A stretch of 64,000 bases of DNA from Pogostemon cablin (Eukaryota > Streptophyta > Magnoliopsida > Lamiales > Lamiaceae): positions 38,410,088 to 38,474,087 of the forward strand of contig CM042955.1 in assembly GCA_023678885.1 (NCBI GenBank), given 5' to 3'. Both the position numbers and the translations under genes were made by a program. The notes under the pieces were generated by a model. That model ran no database searches. It had not been told where the DNA came from and was given only the letters and a program-made list of their open reading frames with translations. Positions 11,800 to 21,847 of this stretch are shown here, one piece after another; positions within the stretch are counted from its first letter, which is position 1, and the number at the start of each line of letters is the position of its first letter.

Positions 11800-12330
11800 A
11801 GGCAGTTTCCTATGCTTCGACTATAAGGAAGCTTAATCTATGGAATGCTATGCACGAGATTGGATATCTGTATTGCCAATGGCGTAGTCAGTGAGTATCA
11901 AGGTAACCCGAAATAAGAATATTGAATTATGGTAAGACATAATTGAAGTGCCTGAAGAGGACTGGAAATTATATGTAAGCTTACCAGAATAATTCATTAC
12001 TTCTTGATGGTTACTTAGATTTGGTTTTTCAAATCATAGGGACGGTAATAAATCCACCTCAAGGTTATGTGTTTAATGAAATTAGATCCATAGTATGGAG
12101 GAGTGTCATATAGTAATATATTTCGGACTCCACCATGGAAAGAGGATAATATTGGAGCCTTGTGGCAGCCAAAGTATCTATAAAGTTCTAGAAACTTCGT
12201 AATGGACATAGATGTGATTTTGAGTTTGTTCAAGGTTATCACAATTATTGTGATAATAATGGTGCAGAAGAAAACTTGAAGGAATCACGAGTCCATAAGG
12301 AGATTAAACACATTGATTGCTAGTACTAAC
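11800..12330 (+). pseudogene. copia-1 RNase H remnant
   Basis: LCTRLDI near 11850 matches the copia RNase H start region. CDNNGA near 12250-12266 matches the conserved CDN.(S/N).A motif, and KHID follows near 12305. Frameshifts separate these blocks. About 180 bp of non-coding sequence leads from here to the polypurine tract. Confidence 0.65.
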
Positions 12331-12499
12331 TGATACGAGAAATCGTAAAATGAGGGAAAGATTGTTGTCGCCTAGATTACATCGGATGATAACCAAGTAA
12401 TCCTTTCACAAGGACCTTAAGGCGAAAGCTTTAATGGTCAAGTAGTGGGAATGGTAATCAGAAGTATGGCAGCAAATATGGCAGCATAGTCTTTTAGTA

Positions 12500-12511
12500 T
12501 AAGTGGGAGAT
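12500..12511 (+). other. copia-1 polypurine tract
   Basis: The purine-rich AAGTGGGAGAT directly precedes the TGTTGG start of the 3' LTR. This is the usual plus-strand primer of Ty1/copia elements. Confidence 0.75.
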
Positions 12512-13885
12512 TGTTGGATTGTATACTAAAAGTCTAGCTTTTTGTATGAAAAATATTTAGATAATATTTGAAATGAGAATCATGTGATCAAACATTTGCA
12601 ATTAAATTATTGCAAAAGTCCATTTACTTTATACTGTAGATAATGTGGTGTGCGGCATCACACGGAAGATTATATTATCGGTTCCTTATAAAGTATAAAC
12701 ATATATTCACAACCGAGATAGACGGGGACTATCTATCTGTATGGTTGTAGTGTGATTTGGCATTAGTCTGTCTTGACTATAAAATTACACTAGTGCACCT
12801 TGTATGTATTGAATAGGACCGACATTGAGATCGTTCGGTTTATACAGACTATATACTAGAACTTGATCTCTGTTGTTATGGATGTTCATACTCTTAATCC
12901 CTATACAATAACCTCGACATGTAAGAAAATATTTATTTCTTTGATTCATCAATGGGTGAGATTTAAAAGATAAATCAATATGCTCGGTGAGTTGGGAGAT
13001 GGTGCTGTCTCTATGGTGTATTGTTGATTGTAGAAGGAATCAGTGTGCTACCGAAATTGGTTGATGATGTCCCCTTGAGGAGCTCATAATGATTATCATG
13101 TAAACCCTGCAGGTGAATTTATTACGATATGATAATAAGGTTGAGTGGTACTACTCTCAGTAAATATATTAATTAATAGAGTTATCAGTAACTTAATTAA
13201 TTAATGGGCATTGAATCTTAAACACGGGGAGACTAACGGGCTCATAATAAGAAGGAGCCCATAAACGTAATTTAGGATTAGGGTGGTAGTGCAATAATAT
13301 TTCTTTAGTGGAATGATTTATTATTATTAGACTTAAGTATAAGTGTTGGGCTAAACTTGGATGCTTAAGCCCAATGGGAGGCCCAAATCCTAATTTCTCC
13401 TCCTGGTCCCTGTTGTAGCCTATATAATAGCCAATCTCATCAATCCGTAAATAAGTTAATCATTCCTAAACACGTGAAAGATAGATTAGGGTTGTAGACT
13501 GAGATCGTCTTATAGATCGTTGCCCACACAACGTCAAGACGTGGCTTAGGAATACAATAGAAGACCGAAAGGTCGTTTGCTATTTCTATCCATCAACTTT
13601 CATGATTTTTCTAAAATTATATGGAAGTCCAAACTGCACGTGTGATAAACCTTTGAAAAGATACGGAAAAGTGGATCGTTTTGGCATGTAAATCACTCCA
13701 ATCGGAGAATGGATGAGGAAGTTATGGCCAAAACCGTGCGGCTGAGCAGGCTGCTGGAGAGAATTCTTCTCCTATAACATACCCTGGTGAAAAGTAATAC
13801 GTTTCTATAATTTCTTGCTTCCGCTGATTTAGAAAAGCATTGAACCCTAATGGTTCACGTTAACCAAAAGATCCAAATGCCAACA
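12512..13885 (+). repeat. copia-1 3' LTR
   Basis: 1374 bp, TGTTGG...CCAACA, collinear with 5591-6947. Pairwise differences and small indels are visible throughout, consistent with an old insertion. Confidence 0.9.
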
Positions 13886-14470
13886 ATCACTTATTCCGCT
13901 GCACGAATCTCTCTCTAAGATGGACTTAGGGTTTGGATGTAGTGTAGGATGGATGTGGAATCTAACTCTCTTTTTACTTGATCGGCATCCCTTTTTATAC
14001 TTATAAGTTCTCCTTATGGACCTTGGATGGGCTTTTTTCGTAGAAAACACACCCATGCATGCACTGGTCGAACGAAACCTTCTGGTTGAATGAGCTGTCT
14101 ATACGCTAAAGCTCCTCTAGTTTGACTCAACCTCTGCAGTGTGACTTGATAAAATTTGGTCGACCGGGATGTCTTGGTCGAGCGACCACTCTATATGTTG
14201 AAATCATCCCCCTTCGACATAGTTCTTCAGCTTGACCAGTCAGAGCCTTGTCAAACGACCTTCCTTCTGGTCGAACCGCATCTTGTAAAACGTATTATCC
14301 AATTCTGAGCATTTTAACCTAGTTTTCTGTACAAATATGCTCAAATAGCCTTAGTAGCAACTGATTCGTGAATTTTCCCTAAAAACCCCAATTTGTCTTG
14401 ATAACAGACCAAATCATACTCAATTTTCACACAAATCGGAGCTCAAATACGTGAATTATTACTCTCATCA
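13886..14470 (-). repeat. Element A 3' LTR, right portion (U3 side)
   Basis: Continues the LTR cut by copia-1 and matches A's 5' LTR from about 46475 to 47120. It includes a TATA box (13990-14000, minus strand) and the GGTCGAAC cluster (14065-14280). The end CTCATCA at 14470 is followed by the polypurine tract. Confidence 0.85.
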
Positions 14471-15829
14471 AACTCCCAAACTTACATGTTGCTCGTCCCG
14501 AGGCAACGAAAATCAAAACAAAGGTAAGAGAGTGTAATCACAAGGTCCTTATAACATGCACAACCTATTCTAACACATGCAATTGTATCAATTCAAAATA
14601 TGTATTCATCATACATTTCATCCATGCATAAATATTAATTAATCACAATATTTTTACAAGTGCTAAGTCATCTAGCTCACTAGGTACGTGTTTACTCTCT
14701 CTCTCTTAAGTGTAAAAGATGTACATTTCAAGGGTTAGTATATACTTTCAAAATCAATTCATATATTCGTGTAACCATAAGCTTAGCAAAGGTCTCAAAA
14801 ATCAATTCATAATTGTTTCAACACTAGGATCACAAAGGACTTATTCTTTGGTTTGTAATGTTGGCTCTTTGGTAAAGGTAGGAGAATATAGATAAAGTGA
14901 CTAACTTCATTAGTAGAGAATTACCTTGGAGAGTTGCTCTTCATCAAACAGCATTAATACTTATTCTCCTTTATCATTCTTATGATCCTTTCAACACTTC
15001 TTCTCCTGCTTCACTTGAAATCAACATCTTTCTTCTTCTTCAAAGTACAAGAGTACCAATTCCAGGCACTAACCTTTTAAGCAATCGGGGTACCGATTTC
15101 AGGCACTACCCCTTCATAAGATTTAATCACATTTTTGTTTTCATCACTACACAAACTTTCCTTCCCTTTTTCCTCTTCATACAAACTAGCAATTTATTCA
15201 CCTTAACTCTCTACTAGTAAATAGGGTATTTCAAAGCTTAAGTATAGGTAAATAAAAGCTTTTTATTATAGGCTTGCCAAAGAAAAAGCTTTAAAGGCTC
15301 AACGGGGCTTCCAATGATATAAACTACAAGGTAGGATAATATTTGTCTAAGTGGCTCAATTTAAGCAATCACGGCCTAAGATCATGTCCTCGTATCTATC
15401 AATCATAAATTTCAAATAAGACTCTAAGCCAAATTTTTGAATACAAACATATGAACGATACTCACAAGAATAAAACTATCATGCTTTCATATAGCTTAAT
15501 TAATAGGCTCAAATTCTCACATGGGTAATAGTTCCTAAGCACTCTTCAAAGAATGCAATCAACATCAACCTCTACATAAACTACAAGTAATAACAGTACA
15601 TGCCCATCATTAATAAAATCAACATGCATAAAAAACAAGTGCACATGAATAATCAAGAAGCATCATCATACTATCCAAATCAATCAGATCAATCATCCAA
15701 ATCAAACATATCCACAACATCAAGTACAAACCACCCACACATAAATCTCAATCAACACCATCACCACTCAATCAGAACCCAACCTGTAAAGTGAAAAAGA
15801 GAAGGAGATGAGAAGAAACAGATAAAGAG
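14471..15829 (-). other. Element A 3' tail with polypurine tract
   Basis: On the minus strand AAGTTTGGGAGTT (14471-14483) abuts the LTR start and is the polypurine tract. The rest is a long AT-rich untranslated tail homologous to the tails of E0 (1-533) and E_R (52751-54429). Near 15010-15115 a short unit with CCA/GATTCCAGGCACTA is repeated twice. The ORF at 14897-15217 (plus) has no homologue and is probably chance. Confidence 0.6.
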
Positions 15830-17285
15830 AAAACTTGGCGCACTCTACTCTTTCGGAGCATAAATTGAAGTCCCTTTGAAGAACCCATAGCTTCCTATCA
15901 ACCTCTCGATAGTTAGCCTGCATCTCTCCCAATCTTCTATCCATGGCATCATATCTGAGGTTGAGCGCAGCGTAGTTCGTGTTTGTTAATGCCAGCTACC
16001 GATTGGTCTCCTGCTAGTTCGCATTCAGAGTGCCGAAATGCTTGTTCATCAGTCTGAACTGCTCTTTATAAAAGTAATCCTGGGACTGCCAAAAATCCTG
16101 CTGCTGCTGTGGTGGCGGCTCATAGTGCTGATATTATTGTGGCTATGGATGCTGTGGTGGCTCCATCGGAGAAAAATCCATCTCTGGCTGCTCATGAGCC
16201 ATCTGCTGCTCCTCATTCTCATCCACAAAGACCGCTGGATCTCCAACTAAGATCATATCCTCATTGATATAAACTCCTTGAAGATGCATCTCAGCTAAAA
16301 GTCTCAAGTTTCCTTCCTCTAAACAAGTATTAGATATCGCCCTGTACTCCGGAGTGTTCATCAAAAGATTTTCGTTGATCCGAATGGTAGTAAGATCTAC
16401 AAGTGACAATGGAAACTTGAAAGAAATTGGATTCTTGCCACGGATGAACATCCACATATCATCTCTCCTCTGAATCAAGCCCATCCTCACACAAGTCAAT
16501 AAAATAAAATCAGGATCTCCTTGGATCGGCCGATGCTTAATAAAATCAACTTGATAATACTCCGCTACCGGAGTAATCAATCCACCAACGTTGACCTCTG
16601 GAACGAGTGAGTAGAAAACTTGTACTACTGCTGGAAAAGGTACTCCCCCACATTGAAACGAACTCATTCATCATGCACCATAGCACGTAAAGCTTTGCTC
16701 TAGGTATGCAACTCCCCTCGGATCGAGCAAATAGAGTATTGTTTAGGATCCGATCCATATATGCTATAACGAAATATATCTCCAGAACTCATCAACATTA
16801 AACCCTTTATTTTCTGCTACAGAAATTCCTGTCGCGCATCCAGCCATTTCATTGAACTCATTTGCCATCATATGCTGCAGCTCATTTGCCATCATATGCT
16901 GCAGCTGGCCACCAATCTACATCCACAAGCCATAGGGAAGATAATGATCTCCACGATCAACTCTTATCGTGCACAACACCTCGGCTGTGATGTGGAAATA
17001 AGTCTCCCTCTTCAGCCCCATAAATCGAGTGATCCCTACTCGATTGAACATCCAACAAATATCGTTGATGATGTTCAATCACCACCATCGCTTGATCATC
17101 CTGATAACGCGTCCTCATTATCTTGTCCTATATTGCTCCCCACAACTCTTCCTTCTCCTCCCAATTATCAATCTGTATGCCAAAATCGGATGGCCTCCTC
17201 TTATCCTTCTTAAGCTTCTTTGCAACTTCACTCTTCTTAGGAGGATTAGTCTCCTTCCTCTTAGAAGATGTAGCAATTCCTTTAC
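15830..17285 (-). pseudogene. Element A env-like/ATHILA ORF-1 gene, main exon
   Basis: Read from 17285 downward the product begins with a Lys/Arg-rich stretch (KRKETNPPKKSEVAKKLKKD, a possible nuclear-localisation-like region). The ATHILA ORF-1 core follows; its best open part is 16143-16667. A Pro/Gln-rich linker and a C-terminal part with coiled-coil character end near 15830. Many in-frame stops sit where Gln codons are expected, consistent with C-to-T decay. Compared with the duplicated copy at 25748, about 54 bp near 16765 are missing and a short CATATGCTGCAGCTCATTTGC segment is doubled near 16870-16905. The function of the protein is unknown. Confidence 0.7.
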
Positions 17286-17882
17286 CTACAAAGATTATAT
17301 TTCAATACACAATAGAGGAAGTAAAACAAGTATACCCAACCTAGGACTAATTAAAGCATGAATTCTACTCATGACTTCAAATTCGAATTCCAAAATCACT
17401 TCATAAACCAATTTACCAAAATCTCAAGTGCACTTCAAAAACATAGAAAATATATTCTCAACACCTTCAATTTAAAGAAAATTAGAATCAAAAGTCCTAA
17501 GTCTCACTCCAAATATTCAACATACTTCATGAATTCAACATGCCTCCAAATTCATCAAAAAAATCAAATAATAACTCAAGCATGCTTATCTTCCATACTT
17601 CAATTACACAACATCGTCTTTTCAAATCAACGAGCCCAAATATAAATAACGAAATTAAGCTCAAGCCCGTAAGATTAGCACCATCAATTTCACAAAATTC
17701 CATCAATCCAACGTACATTGAACCCATGCAAATTCACGTAAAATTTTAACAAGAACACCAAGATTTCAAACTTCAATTCCAACTAAAACTATGTTTAATC
17801 AACTTACCCAATCTTTACTAAGTACAATTCACTTCAATTCAAGGGTAAATAGTCAAGAAAACATACCTTTATCTTCGGTCAT
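17286..17882 (-). other. Element A env-like gene: predicted first exon (17867-17882) and intron (17286-17866)
   Basis: An ATG at 17882 opens a five-codon exon, then AAAG|GTATGTTTTC gives a good donor. The 581 bp intron ends TTTGTAG|GTAAAGG, and joining leaves the phase open into the Lys-rich start of the main exon. The B-type copy at 21609-21624 has the same short exon, same phase and same donor. Confidence 0.55.
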
Positions 17883-18092
17883 GGTGTGTGTATGATGTGT
17901 AGCAGAAAATCCCCAAAAGTTGAATGGAATAATCCCAAAATCAGGCTTGAATCCTTCAAATCTTGGATGTGGAAGTGTGTGGAAAGTAAAAATTAAGTAT
18001 GGGATGAGTTTAGAGTGAATTTCGTACTAATCGGAATGAGAGTTCGAGAAAAGATGACGGGGAGAGTGGTCAAACAGGAAAAAAAATTGCCT

Positions 18093-18460
18093 TATATCAC
18101 GACTCCAGACCCAATTCGAGTCGAACGGTCAGGTCGAACGGAGTCCTCCAAGTCAAATGGGCTAACTGTTCGTGGGCTAACTGTTCGCTGAAAATATGTC
18201 TAGATTGACCTCCATTCGACCAAAAAGTAGTGGTCGAACAGAATGGCTTGGTCAAACCAGCTCTCTATAATCTGAAATGTCTCCCTTCTCCAGTGCGACC
18301 GCCGTTCGACCAGAGCTTGTTGGTCGAACGGGAATGGCTTGGTCGAACTGGCCTCCTGTAAGCTGAATACACATCCAGCATGCCATTTGACTGTCGTTCA
18401 ACCATACCATCATGGTTGAACGATAAAAGTCTGGTCGAATGGGATTCCAGGACTTCATTT
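18093..18460 (-). promoter_or_regulatory. Internal promoter-like module upstream of A's env-like gene
   Basis: On the minus strand a cluster of GGTCGAAC-type motifs (about 18115-18460) is followed by TGATATAAGG (18091-18100) and, about 210 bp on, by the ATG at 17882. This is the motif and order of A's LTR U3, where the cluster is at 46695-46930 and the TATA box at 46581-46590. Its position between integrase and the env-like ORF suggests a separate transcript start. Confidence 0.5.
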
Positions 18461-18777
18461 TTTCATGCTTCTCTTCGTCCCCTGCAAAACTCAAACTCTA
18501 AAACAACATCAATCATTATATTAATCCAAAATAATAGTTAGAGAACCACTCTTAGACTATAAAAATCATGTATACTACTCCGCTCACACTAATAAAATAA
18601 ATAAAACACTACTAAATAATAGGCAAATTGCAAAAAATTCGACACATCAAAACTGATTAAAGTTTTAATATACTGCAAAAAATCAATTCCCCTAGCAAAC
18701 ATTACGAAGAAAAAATTATACTCTTGGTGCTACGATGAGGTAAGTACATCACACCCCCCAAACTTAGTAGAAATCAT
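18461..18777 (-). other. Element A spacer with internal polypurine-like tract
   Basis: AT-rich non-coding spacer. On the minus strand CTAAGTTTGGGGGGTGTGATG (18750-18770) resembles the polypurine tract plus TGATG start found at true LTR boundaries. The same tract is found at 24003, 28100, 31828 and, in E_R, 57033 and 57181. Homology to the integrase-side spacer of B stops at about 18777. Confidence 0.5.
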
Positions 18778-19008
18778 AGTCGAGCTTTTGGTTATGCATG
18801 CACTGGAATGGAATTTGAGTGTAAATACCTAAACCCATAAGTGTACATCTTTTACACTTTAGTGCGAGTGATATATACTTCCCGTGAGAACATGTCAATG
18901 GAGCATTTGAATTGGTGGTGATTGTATTATCTTGTTTGTTAAGAATTGATTATTAAATGTGATGAGAGTTGAATGAACTAAGTTGAGGACAATTGTATTC
19001 TAAAAACT
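18778..19008 (+). other. Inverted fragment of an element 3' tail
   Basis: This 230 bp is homologous to A's tail (minus strand near 14700-14770) but in the opposite orientation. It shares the blocks GCTT.TGGTTA, GTAAATACCTAA/GTATATACTAA and GTACATCTTTTACACTT. It joins a minus-strand spacer on one side and a minus-strand LTR on the other, so it marks an old rearrangement. The same junctions recur in the duplicated copy (28127-28354). Confidence 0.5.
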
Positions 19009-20235
19009 TGATGCGCGTTTTCTTAGCCCGCAAAATTAATCTCCAAGTATTAAAGATATCAGTTGCAGCTTAAGCAAGCGACCAAGTTAAATATCAAACC
19101 CAAAGGAAGATGTATTATCAATTTAATAATTTACTAAATTAGTTAAGACGAAAGGCAATAACATTTAAGGATTGAATTATTAACTAATAAACAATTAATT
19201 TAAAATAATAAATAACATATATAACACTAGAAGAATACGAAAGTGGCTCAAGAATGGAGAATAGGTAGCTCTAAGGTAATCCAGTTTTACTACTTAACTT
19301 CCCTCTCAAGTGTAGGCCGACTCTGCCTTGTGGACAATGGATGCATCACTAAACCATGTAAATCTACTCTATAGACAAAAGTAAATATGCATGTAACACG
19401 TGTGAATAACATTGGAGCAAGAGATATAATTCCACACCCCTTTCTAGGTACTATCAATATCAATTATTTTCCTGGCTAATTGGTACTCTAACCCGATATG
19501 ATCTCCCTTTATAAGTACTATAAAATTATCCTCTTTATCCTGTTTACTAACCCGAATTAAATTCAATTAATAAACATTCATATATGATAGTTCTAATGAA
19601 GATTCGGAGTCCCCTCACTTTGAATCATAACATGGAATCATATTCAGCGGTGAAACACTCAATTTACAACCAAGATATATATATTCAGACTCTATATACC
19701 AATTAAGATGCACAAAACGATCGTGAATATGGATTGAAAAAGCACAATCATATATAAAATAAATCCACAAGTAGTGTTGTACGGAGGACACACAAGAGAG
19801 TTTAATTAATCCATAAAACCTTCAAAACACTAGATCTACCAAAATGGTTTTAGCCCATGATGTTGCGAAGAACAATCATAGGTGTTGGATAGATCTTACC
19901 CGGATGTCTAAAAAATTTTAGATAAATTAAGAAACGATAAAAACCCTAAATTGGGGCGTCATCGCGTCCTTCTCCGTCTTGAATCTTCTTCTTGGTTCTC
20001 CTCTTGATTCAGCAGAAGAATCTTCAAAGTGATGGATGGATGGAGGAAAGAATGTGGATGATGTTTGGGGGGTGATCGCCCCCTTGTGGGGTGGTGTAGG
20101 ATGGATGTGACTCTCCCCCACAATGAATAATGAAGTAAAATATATATAGGTGTGAGAAGGGACTTAAATAAGGATGTAAAAGATATGGGTAAATCATGGA
20201 GGATTATGTGATAGGGAGAATAATTGTGCTCTAAG
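19009..20235 (-). repeat. Truncated LTR of a third Athila-like subfamily (LTR C), copy 1
   Basis: Starts TGATGCGCGTTTTC. It is collinear with the U5/R half of the A and B LTRs, sharing the CCAAGTATTAA, AAGCGACCAAGTTA and ACTCTGCCTTGTGGA blocks, but is clearly diverged from both. A TATA box lies at 20140-20149 (minus strand CCTATATATATTTT). The U3 part to its right is absent and replaced by copia LTR sequence, so the right boundary is approximate. Confidence 0.6.
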
Positions 20236-21007
20236 AAATAGGTAATTTTCGGAAATTATCAGAAATTTTCGCTCTCATATGCATAACTTCACGATTTTGA
20301 GCATAACTTCCTCGTCCAAACTCTGATTTTAGTGATTCTTGTGCTCACGCGATCCTCTCTTCTTTGGCTTTCTTTCCATATAAAGAAATATTAGAAACTC
20401 AAACATTTGAATATATAACAAGCTCCTCAAGGGGATATCATCAACCTATATCGGACACAGATTCATTCCACAATTAACAGCACACCATAGAGACAATAAT
20501 ATTTCCCAACTCACCGAGTTTGTTGATTTAATTATATGTAAATCTCACCCATTGATGAATCAAATAAATACATACTACCTTACGTGTCGAGGTTATTGTA
20601 TAGGGATTAAGAGCACGAACATCCATAATAACTGAGATCAAGTGCTTCTATATAGACAGTGCAAGTCGAACGATCTCAAGCGGTCCTGCTGAATACACAC
20701 GAAGTGCACTAATGTGATTTCATAGTCAAGACAAACTAATACCAAATTACACTATAACCATCCCGATAGAGAGTCCCCATTTATCTCGGTTGTGAGCATC
20801 TGTTTATACTTTATAAAGAAATCGATAATATGATCTTCCGCATGTTGTCGCACAACATATTATCAACAGTATAAAGTAAGTGGACTATTGCATTGGACAT
20901 ATGAATAAATTATAAGACGAAATCATTTGATCATTGATTCTCATTTCAAAGAAATTGTTATAACATTGTTCAAATAAAAAGCTAGACTTTTAGTATACAA
21001 TCCAACA
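20236..21007 (-). repeat. Divergent copia LTR (solo or truncated), copy 1
   Basis: Reverse complement of a copia-1-type LTR. Its start TGTTGGATTGTATACTAAAA reads from 21007 leftward. An internal stretch is deleted relative to 5591-6947. Homology is also recognisable near 20295-20360 (ATAACTTCCTCGTCCAAACTC, matching the copia LTR near 13710-13730). The left boundary is approximate. It interrupts the B-type env-like ORF. Confidence 0.6.
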
Positions 21008-21624
21008 TATACCTCGTTCGAGCGATCTTATCAGATATATCGCCCCATCGATCCTTTATCTCTTCCCAATTCTCCATTCAAATCTTAAAATCCCTAAGCA
21101 GCCTCTCTTTAATCCTTAACTTCTTTGTGACTTCGTTCTCACTAGACGGCCTATCTTGTCTTTTCTTATATCGAGCTTCAGTGTCCTTTCCTTTTCCTAC
21201 AAGAATAATATTTCAATACCCAACAGATATAAGAAAAGCAAACTAAATCTAGTTCAAAACTAACTATACATGAAACTCTACTCAAGACTTCAAGTTTAAA
21301 CAAGTATATATAATCAATTCCAAACAAGCATTCTTCCAACTTCATCATGAATTCAACAATCAAACTAATACACATGCTTTACTTCAACTTCAACTCCGTA
21401 ATAAGAACTATCAACAATTTCACGTAAACATCAAGGTCTAGCAATAAATCAACAATTAAAATCGGACATATCACTTGTTCATATGAGATTTTCAACAAAA
21501 ATTGAAATTACACCATGAATCCCTATAAAAACTAGTTAAATCATCTTACCCACTTATAATCAAGCAATAGAACTTCAGTCCTAGGGTAATAGAGTCACGA
21601 GAACATACCTTTTGATCTGGCCAT
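21008..21624 (-). pseudogene. B-type env-like gene fragment: exon 1, intron and start of exon 2, copy 1
   Basis: ATG at 21624, short exon ending AAAAG at 21609, donor GTATGTTC, a 412 bp intron (21197-21608), acceptor CTTGTAG, then exon 2. Exon 2 opens with a basic stretch (KGKDTEARYKKRQDRPSSEN). A stop follows, then DKIARTRY-like sequence, which stops at 21008 where a copia LTR intervenes. The rest of the ORF is lost. Confidence 0.6.
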
Positions 21625-21847
21625 GCCTTATATGAACTAAGCATGAAAAATCCCCAAATTGGATGAAGAACCCTAGTTTTGCAACTAAATTGCTCCAAAT
21701 CCGTAAGAAATCGAGTATGGGAAGGATGGGAAGTGGTATAATCGGAGTAGAATCAAGTAAAATTAAAGTTCAGAAGAAAAGGTTTTTCGTTCAAAGAGGA
21801 TTCGAGTGAGGTGGTGTGCAAAGTGATCGAAATAGGGGCAAAAATCG

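Larger units (their letters stand above)
5591..13885 (+). mobile_element. copia-1: degenerate Ty1/copia retrotransposon inserted in A's 3' LTR
   Basis: An 8.3 kb element with LTRs TGTTGG...CCAACA (5591-6947 and 12512-13885), a tRNA-iMet-type primer site, a polypurine tract and remnants of gag, integrase, RT and RNase H in the order typical of Ty1/copia (integrase before RT). Every coding domain is broken by stops and frameshifts, so it is an old, inactive copy. A related element, copia-2, lies at 48328-50988. The lineage within copia cannot be assigned without a search. Confidence 0.9.

Noticed and set aside
14897..15217. 106-codon plus-strand hydrophobic ORF in element A's tail
   Set aside because: Antisense to A and not preserved in the homologous tails of E0 or E_R; hydrophobicity follows from T-rich sequence.
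16872..17361. Overlapping plus-strand ORFs repeated at 26264-26729
   Set aside because: Antisense shadows of the env-like exon; they recur only because the region is duplicated.
18738..18752. Plus-strand GATGAGGTAAGTACATC, a near-perfect splice donor, repeated near 23985, 28080 and 31808
   Set aside because: It lies antisense to the elements with no partner acceptor or plus-strand ORF; it is probably conserved only because it adjoins the polypurine-like tract.
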